Source of the DNA: Gammaproteobacteria bacterium
GTDB taxonomy: Bacteria > Pseudomonadota > Gammaproteobacteria > Xanthomonadales > Xanthomonadaceae
Direction of reading: 5' to 3'
NCBI GenBank assembly: GCA_012510865.1
Contig: JAAZHF010000337.1
Span: forward strand, 1 to 10,381
Length of the DNA: 10,381 nt
Below, in pieces: positions 6,196 through 10,381 of this stretch. Positions within the stretch are counted from its first letter, which is position 1. Every line of letters begins with the position of its first letter. Both the position numbers and the translations under genes were made by a program. The notes under the pieces were generated by a model. It ran no database searches. It was not told the DNA's origin and saw nothing but the letters and a program-made list of their open reading frames with translations.

Positions 6196-8705
6196 GCACC
6201 CCCGCTCCCGCGCCGGGGCCCGCTGATCCCCGCCTGCAGGCTCTGCACGCCACCTGGTCGGCCGGCAGCGGCTGGCGCGCGGGCCTGGCCGCGGTCAACC
6301 ACTCGACCATCGGCCTGCGCTTCATCGCAACCGGGCTGGCGTTCTTCCTGGTCGGCGGCCTGCTGGCGATGTTCATGCGCGTGCAGCTGGCCTGGTTCGG
6401 CAACGAGGTGCTGGACCCGCAGCGCTACGCCGAGTTCACCACCATGCACGGCACCACGATGATGTTCCTGTTCGCGGTGCCGGTGATGGAAGGCTTCGCG
6501 CTGTACCTGCTGCCGAAGATGCTCGGCGCGCGCGACCTCCCCTTCCCGCGGCTGTCCGCGTTCGGCTACTGGTGCTACCTGTTCGGCGGGCTGTTCCTGT
6601 ATTCCAGCTTCCTGTTCGACGCCGTGCCCGACAGCGGCTGGTTCATGTACGTGCCGCTCACCGATGCCACCTGGTCGCCCGGGCTCAACGCCGACTTCTG
6701 GCTGGTCGGGGTGACCTTCTCCGAAATCGCGGCGGTGGCCGCCGCGGTCGAGATGATCGTCGCCATCCTGGTCGGCCGCGCGCCGGGCATGGACCTGCGG
6801 CGCATGCCGCTGTTCGCCTGGGCGATGCTGGTGACGTCCTTCATGATCGCCTTCGGCTTCCCGCCGCTGATCCTGGCCAGCATCCTGCTGGAGATCCAGC
6901 GCGCATTCGGCTTCGTGTTCTTCGATCCCGCGCTGGGCGGCGACCCGCTGCTGTGGCAGCACCTCTTCTGGCTGTTCGGGCACCCCGAGGTCTACATCAT
7001 CTTCCTGCCGGCCGCGGGCGTGGTGTCGATGGTGGTGCAGGCCTTCGCGCGGCGACCGATGGTGGGCTACACCTGGATCGTGCTGGCGCTGGTGGGCACC
7101 GGCTTCCTGAGCTTCGGGCTCTGGGTGCACCACATGTTCACCGTCGGCATCCCGCTGCTGGCCATGGCCTTCTTCAGCGCCGCGAGCATGGCGGTCGCGA
7201 TCCCGATGGGCATCCAGGTATTCGCCTGGATCGCCACGCTGTGGGCCGGGCGGCCGTGGCTGCGCGTGCCGACGCTGTACCTCTTCGGCTTCTTCTTCGT
7301 CTTCGTGCCCGGCGGACTGACCGGCGTGATGGTGGCCATGGTGCCCTTCGACTGGCAGGCCCACGACAGCCATTTCGTGGTCGCCCACCTGCACCACGTG
7401 CTGATCGGCGGGCTGCTGTTCCCGCTGTTCGCGGGCCTCTACTACTGGCTGCCCCTGGCAAGCGGCCGGGAGCCGTCGGAGAGCCTCAGCCGCACGGCGT
7501 TCTGGCTGGTGTTCACCGGCTTCAACCTGACCTTCCTGCCGATGTACCTGACCGGCCTCCTGGGGATGCCGCGGCGCGCATACACCTACTTGCCCGATCT
7601 TGGCTTCCACTGGCTCAACCTGCTGTCGACCGCGGCCGGCTTCGTGCTGGCGGTCGGCATGGTCGCGGTGCTGGTGGACGTCGCGATGAGCTTCCGGCAC
7701 GGGCCGCGTGCGCGGCGCAACCCATGGCGCGCGGGCACGCTGGAGTGGGCGATCGCGCATCCGGTGCCCGACTTCAACTTCGCTTCGCTGCCCCGGGTGC
7801 GGGGGCGCGACCCGCTGTGGGCCGACCCGACCCTGGCCGCGGCGACCTCCGTGCCCGGCGGCCTGCTTGGCGACGCCCGCCACGGCGTCCGGGAACTGAT
7901 CGGCTCGAGCCTGCTGGACGCGCGGCCCGAGCAGGTGATCCGGGTGTCCGGGCCGAGCCGGCTGCCCCTGCTGGCGGCGCTCGCGCTGGCCGTGCTGCTT
8001 GCGTTCTTCATCGCCGGCCTCTACTGGCCGGCGCTCGCCATGCTCCCCGTGCTGCTGGCCATCCTGTGGCGCTGGGCATGGACCACCGGCGACCCGGGCG
8101 GACCCGACGCCGTGGAAGCCGAACCCGGACTGGTTCTGCCGACCCAGGGATCGGCGCGCAACGCGCCGGGATGGTGGGCGCTGGTGATGTCGCTCCTGGT
8201 CGACGGCTCGCCGTTCGCCTCGCTGGTCTTCAGCTACTTCTACCTGTGGCTGGGAACGGACGCCTGGCCGCCGGCCGGGCTGGGCATCGCCGGTTGGCCG
8301 GCGGCGATCGCATCGCTGCTCCTGCTGCTGGCCTGCGGCGCCGCCGCCGAACACGCGGCCCGCGCCCTGCGCCGCGAGGAGGGCACCCGGGCCGCCACCG
8401 CCTGGGTGGCGGCCACGGTCCTCGGCGCCGGCTCCATCGCTGCCCAGGCCTGGGCGATGGCGCCGGCCGGCGCTCCGGGAAGGCATGCGTATGCCTCGGT
8501 CGCATGGACCCTCGCCGGCTTCCACGCCGTGCACGTGCTGCTGGCCATGCTGTTCGCGGCCTTCGTCGCGGCGCGGCTGCGCCGCGGCCTGGTCACCGCG
8601 GCGCGCCCGCTGGAGGCCCGCGTGGCGGCCGGCCTGTGGCGCTACACCGTCGGCCAGGGCCTGCTGGCCTGGGCCGTCCTCCACCTGTTCCCGAGACTGG
8701 CATGA
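6192..8705 (+). CDS. ctaD: Cytochrome c oxidase subunit I/III fusion
   Basis: An 837-residue inner-membrane protein from a TTG start. Residues about 1-510 are heme-copper oxidase subunit I: heme a ligands His86 and His401, heme a3 ligand His399, CuB ligands His264, His313 and His314, cross-linked Tyr268, active-site Glu266 (GHPEVY), Mg-site His391-Asp392, and propionate arginines 461-462 (GMPRR). A linker (TLEWAIAHPVPDFNF, RDPLW) and two extra helices (about 597-635) lead to a subunit III-like domain (about 665-837) with WPP at 702-704 and GFHAVHV at 786-792. The enzyme reduces O2 to water. D115 of the D channel is kept, but the K-channel Thr and Lys are Met339 and Gln342. Two, probably three, D-channel asparagines are replaced (Leu104, Ser122, perhaps Glu187). 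Similar I/III fusions are known in caa3-type oxidases. Confidence 0.95.
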   Translation: MSTPAPAPGPADPRLQALHATWSAGSGWRAGLAAVNHSTIGLRFIATGLAFFLVGGLLAMFMRVQLAWFGNEVLDPQRYAEFTTMHGTTMMFLFAVPVMEGFALYLLPKMLGARDLPFPRLSAFGYWCYLFGGLFLYSSFLFDAVPDSGWFMYVPLTDATWSPGLNADFWLVGVTFSEIAAVAAAVEMIVAILVGRAPGMDLRRMPLFAWAMLVTSFMIAFGFPPLILASILLEIQRAFGFVFFDPALGGDPLLWQHLFWLFGHPEVYIIFLPAAGVVSMVVQAFARRPMVGYTWIVLALVGTGFLSFGLWVHHMFTVGIPLLAMAFFSAASMAVAIPMGIQVFAWIATLWAGRPWLRVPTLYLFGFFFVFVPGGLTGVMVAMVPFDWQAHDSHFVVAHLHHVLIGGLLFPLFAGLYYWLPLASGREPSESLSRTAFWLVFTGFNLTFLPMYLTGLLGMPRRAYTYLPDLGFHWLNLLSTAAGFVLAVGMVAVLVDVAMSFRHGPRARRNPWRAGTLEWAIAHPVPDFNFASLPRVRGRDPLWADPTLAAATSVPGGLLGDARHGVRELIGSSLLDARPEQVIRVSGPSRLPLLAALALAVLLAFFIAGLYWPALAMLPVLLAILWRWAWTTGDPGGPDAVEAEPGLVLPTQGSARNAPGWWALVMSLLVDGSPFASLVFSYFYLWLGTDAWPPAGLGIAGWPAAIASLLLLLACGAAAEHAARALRREEGTRAATAWVAATVLGAGSIAAQAWAMAPAGAPGRHAYASVAWTLAGFHAVHVLLAMLFAAFVAARLRRGLVTAARPLEARVAAGLWRYTVGQGLLAWAVLHLFPRLA

Positions 8706-9094
8706 GCACCGCCGCGCCGATGACGGGACTGCTCTCGCCGTACCGGCTGGCCGGCATCGCCGCCCCGATGACGGTCTGGGCGCTGCACCTGGTCCTGGTC
8801 TACGCGGTGCAGGGCATCACCTGCGGGCACGGCCTGGCCAATCCGCGCATCGCCGGCCTCGAGGCGCTGTCGTGGTGGCTGCTCGCGCTGACCGCGGCCG
8901 CCTTCGCCGCCCTGGCATGGACGGGGCTGCGCGCGTGGCGTGGATGGCGCGCCGCGGATGCGGGGGCGGCGACGCCCGCGATCGCGGCGCGCCGACGCTT
9001 TGCCGCCGCGGTGGCGTCCGCGCTCAGCGTGCTGTCCGCGGTGGCCGTCGCGTTCACCGCGACTCCCGTCCTGCTGCTCCCGGGGTGCGCCTGA
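8702..9094 (+). CDS. Small three-helix membrane protein of the oxidase operon, unknown function
   Basis: 130 residues; the ATG overlaps the fusion gene's stop by 4 nt (ATGA). Three predicted membrane helices lie at about 17-38, 58-78 and 98-122. The first carries WALHLVLVYAVQGITCGHG, with His29, Tyr34, Cys41 and His43 near one face or end. The C-terminus is LLLPGCA. The sequence matches no family I can name with certainty. The W-x-x-H-x-x-x-x-Y...C pattern resembles uncharacterised proteins encoded next to CtaG-type oxidase operons. Tight coupling to subunits I/III suggests an accessory subunit or an assembly or metal-handling factor. It is too hydrophobic to be soluble and has no cytochrome c motif (CxxCH). 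Confidence 0.82.
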   Translation: MSTAAPMTGLLSPYRLAGIAAPMTVWALHLVLVYAVQGITCGHGLANPRIAGLEALSWWLLALTAAAFAALAWTGLRAWRGWRAADAGAATPAIAARRRFAAAVASALSVLSAVAVAFTATPVLLLPGCA

Positions 9095-9095
9095 C

Positions 9096-9623
9096 ATGGC
9101 CGAGTCGCTGAAGCCGCCCACCCCGCCCCGGCTCAGCCGCACGGTCGAGAGCCGGGTGGCGATCAGGAGCCATCCTCTGCATCCCATGCTGGTGGTGTTC
9201 CCGATCGCCTTCCTGGCCACGGTGGCGCCTGCCGACCTGCTGTTCCTGTGGAGCGGCCTGGCGTTCTGGGCACAGCTGTCGCTCTTCATGAGCGCGGCCG
9301 GCCTCGCGCTGGGGGTCGTGGCCGCGGCGGCGGGCACGGTGGACCTGCTGCTGATCCGGGTGGTGCGCCGGCACGTTTCGGCCTGGAGCCACGCGCTGGC
9401 CGCGGTGATGCTGCTGGCGTTCGCGGCGGCGAACACCTGGCTGCGCTGGCCCGATCCGGCAGCGGCCGTCTGGCCGTGGGGCCTGCTGCTGTCGGTGCCG
9501 ATGGCCGCCCTGGTGGGCATCGCCGGCTGGCTGGGCGGCGGGCTCAGCTTCCACCACGGCATCGGCGTCGCGGGGCACGAGGGCGCGGAAGACCGCGGCC
9601 CCGATGTGCCGCCGGAACCATGA
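9096..9623 (+). CDS. DUF2231 family membrane protein
   Basis: 175 residues, starting 1 nt after the previous stop. The N-terminus has the family signature SHPLHPMLVVFPIAF (25-39) with Asp47, then AQLSLFMSAAGLALGVVAAAAGTVDLL (59-85), a histidine before the third helix (His99), Asn113, and GGLSFHHGIGVAG near the end. Four membrane helices are likely (about 30-52, 61-86, 97-115, 128-148). The conserved histidines and aspartates resemble heme- or metal-binding positions, but no function is established for the family. It is the last gene of the + strand oxidase run and converges on the HemJ-like gene, with 32 nt between the two stops and no clear terminator. The family call rests on motif recall, not a search. 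Confidence 0.85.
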   Translation: MAESLKPPTPPRLSRTVESRVAIRSHPLHPMLVVFPIAFLATVAPADLLFLWSGLAFWAQLSLFMSAAGLALGVVAAAAGTVDLLLIRVVRRHVSAWSHALAAVMLLAFAAANTWLRWPDPAAAVWPWGLLLSVPMAALVGIAGWLGGGLSFHHGIGVAGHEGAEDRGPDVPPEP

Positions 9624-9655
9624 GCATGCGCTGCGCCGCGCCCTGCACCCCGGCC

Positions 9656-10114
9656 TCAGCGCCGGGCAGCGGTACCCGGTGGCGGCGGGAGGTCGCCGAG
9701 CGTCTGCGGCTTGGCCCCCGTGAGCGCGGCGACGAGGAGCAGCACGAGCAGCGGCGCCCAGCCAAGGAGCCGGTAGATCCAAGGCCCGTGGCGCTCGCGC
9801 CCCTGGCCGAGCTCGTACAGCACCATGCCCAGGTACAGGTGCAGGAAGACCGCCCCGGCCACGAGCGCGAGCTTCATCGCCAGCCAGGCACCGGTGGGTC
9901 CGTATGCGATCAGCAGCATGCCGGTGGCCACGGCCACGAGGGCGGCGGGCGTCGCCATGCGGAAGTAGAGGGTGTTGGCGGTGGCGTTGAAATAGGAGGC
10001 CCCGGCGTCGCGCCCGCCCCGGTGCCGGGCCGCGAACAGCCGCGGCAGGAAGAACAGGCCCGTGAACCAGAGGACCATCGCCGAGACATGCAGGATCTTC
10101 AGCCAGGAATACAC
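9656..10114 (-). CDS. HemJ/CopD-like membrane protein
   Basis: 152 residues from a GTG preceded by GGGGGAG at a good distance; this start gives VYSWLKILHVSAMVLWFTGLFFLPRLF, the usual N-terminus of the family. Longer in-frame starts add only an Arg/Pro-rich tail and are rejected. Four membrane helices are predicted. The conserved His9 (LKxLH), Lys81 (AMKLALV) and His92 (FLHLYLG) match HemJ-type protoporphyrinogen IX oxidase and its relatives, which are often annotated as CopD family proteins. HemJ oxidises protoporphyrinogen IX during heme synthesis; CopD-type relatives are linked to copper import. Both fit a heme-copper oxidase locus, and the sequence alone does not decide. The gene is on the opposite strand to the oxidase genes on either side. 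Confidence 0.82.
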   Translation of the reverse strand: MYSWLKILHVSAMVLWFTGLFFLPRLFAARHRGGRDAGASYFNATANTLYFRMATPAALVAVATGMLLIAYGPTGAWLAMKLALVAGAVFLHLYLGMVLYELGQGRERHGPWIYRLLGWAPLLVLLLVAALTGAKPQTLGDLPPPPGTAARR

Positions 10115-10119
10115 GGGCG

Positions 10120-10126
10120 CTCCCCC
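10120..10126 (-). promoter_or_regulatory. Shine-Dalgarno site of the HemJ/CopD-like gene
   Basis: On the - strand GGGGGAG ends 5 nt before the GTG at 10114. It fixes the start and fills most of the 12-nt gap to the divergent CtaG-type gene. Confidence 0.6.
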
Positions 10127-10381
10127 ATGGGTTGGCGCCAGTGTGCCGGGCCGGGCGCGAAGCGACCGTGGTGGCCGGCTGGCGGGCCCACGCGCGCGCG
10201 GGCCGCGCGGTTCGCGGCCGCGCTGCTGCTCGCGGTCGCGCCCTGGGAGTCCGCGTCGGCGCACGCCGGCCATCCACATCCGCCCACCCTGGCAACGGCC
10301 GTCTCGGCCACGCCCTGGCTGCTGGTGCCGCTGGCCGCCTGGGTCCTCCTGTACGCGGCCGGCCTCCGAAGACTGTGGGGA
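10127..10381 (+). CDS. CtaG-like (caa3-type) cytochrome c oxidase assembly protein, 3' end outside window
   Basis: The first 85 codons of a gene that runs off the right edge. The ATG at 10127 is the only ATG, GTG or TTG in this frame before the signal sequence. After an Arg-rich start comes a secretion signal (about 24-45) with a likely cut after Ala45 (SASA|HAGHP). A first membrane helix follows, TPWLLVPLAAWVLLYAAGLRRLW. A His-containing mature N-terminus followed by xxPWxLxPLxxxxxLYxxGLxRLW is typical of the caa3_CtaG family (PF09678), which helps mature CuA or caa3-type oxidases and differs from Cox11-type CtaG. Context supports this: a CuA oxidase operon ends 0.5 kb upstream. No Shine-Dalgarno precedes the ATG, and only 12 nt separate it from the divergent gene. 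Confidence is limited by the short visible length. Confidence 0.75.
   Translation, partial: MGWRQCAGPGAKRPWWPAGGPTRARAARFAAALLLAVAPWESASAHAGHPHPPTLATAVSATPWLLVPLAAWVLLYAAGLRRLWG

Noticed and set aside
5148..8705. A single open frame that would join the chaB-ctaC region to the oxidase fusion (1185 codons)
   Set aside because: The part before 6192 is an Arg/Pro-rich out-of-frame reading of chaB and ctaC. Recognisable protein begins only after the TTG at 6192.
9624..9655. Terminator between the DUF2231 and HemJ/CopD-like genes
   Set aside because: The 32 nt are GC-rich but show no clear stem-loop with a T-run on either strand.
1..10381. Insertion sequences, prophage, CRISPR arrays, tRNA or rRNA genes, toxin-antitoxin or defence systems
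   Set aside because: No transposase, integrase, direct repeat-spacer pattern, RNA gene or defence motif was found. The window is ordinary chromosomal metabolism and respiration apart from the points listed.

Overview
The window is very GC-rich, densely packed DNA with the gene set of a gammaproteobacterium of the Xanthomonadaceae/Lysobacteraceae (Xanthomonas, Lysobacter, Luteimonas or a near relative). The main pointer is the protein at the left edge. It is the C-terminal two thirds of a CRP homologue that ends in the same VLYGTR-type tail as Xanthomonas Clp and has the Clp-type change in the cyclic-nucleotide pocket. Family assignments come from motifs recognised by eye; no database search was run.

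Left part (1-1829, + strand): clp (5' end outside the window), a GNAT acetyltransferase that begins 5 nt after it, and a TSUP/TauE-SafE membrane transporter.

Centre (1808-5127, - strand): a tryptophan operon read right to left, trpG-trpD-trpC, followed by a SerB-like HAD-IB phosphatase. trpD/trpC and trpC/HAD each share 4 nt. The HAD gene converges on the transporter, and the two reading frames overlap by 22 nt. trpE is not in the window.

Right part (5279-9623, + strand): a terminal-oxidase operon. It starts with chaB, whose last 16 nt overlap the start of a lipoprotein cytochrome c oxidase subunit II. Next comes an 837-residue subunit I/subunit III fusion that starts at TTG, then a small three-helix membrane protein and a DUF2231 membrane protein. 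Most junctions overlap by 4 nt or are 1 nt apart, so translation is probably coupled. Beyond it lie a HemJ/CopD-like membrane protein on the - strand (9656-10114) and the start of a caa3-type CtaG assembly factor on the + strand (from 10127, running off the window).

The most interesting point is the oxidase itself. All metal ligands are present: the CuA ligands in subunit II; the heme a, heme a3 and CuB histidines, the active-site Glu and the cross-linked Tyr in subunit I. The residues that define the K proton channel are not there: the Lys is Gln342, the Thr is Met339, and the subunit II entry Glu is missing. Two, probably three, D-channel asparagines are also replaced, while the entry Asp is kept. 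This looks like a divergent A-type oxidase in which proton uptake or pumping is arranged differently. A second unexplained element is a perfect 12-bp inverted repeat between trpG and chaB.
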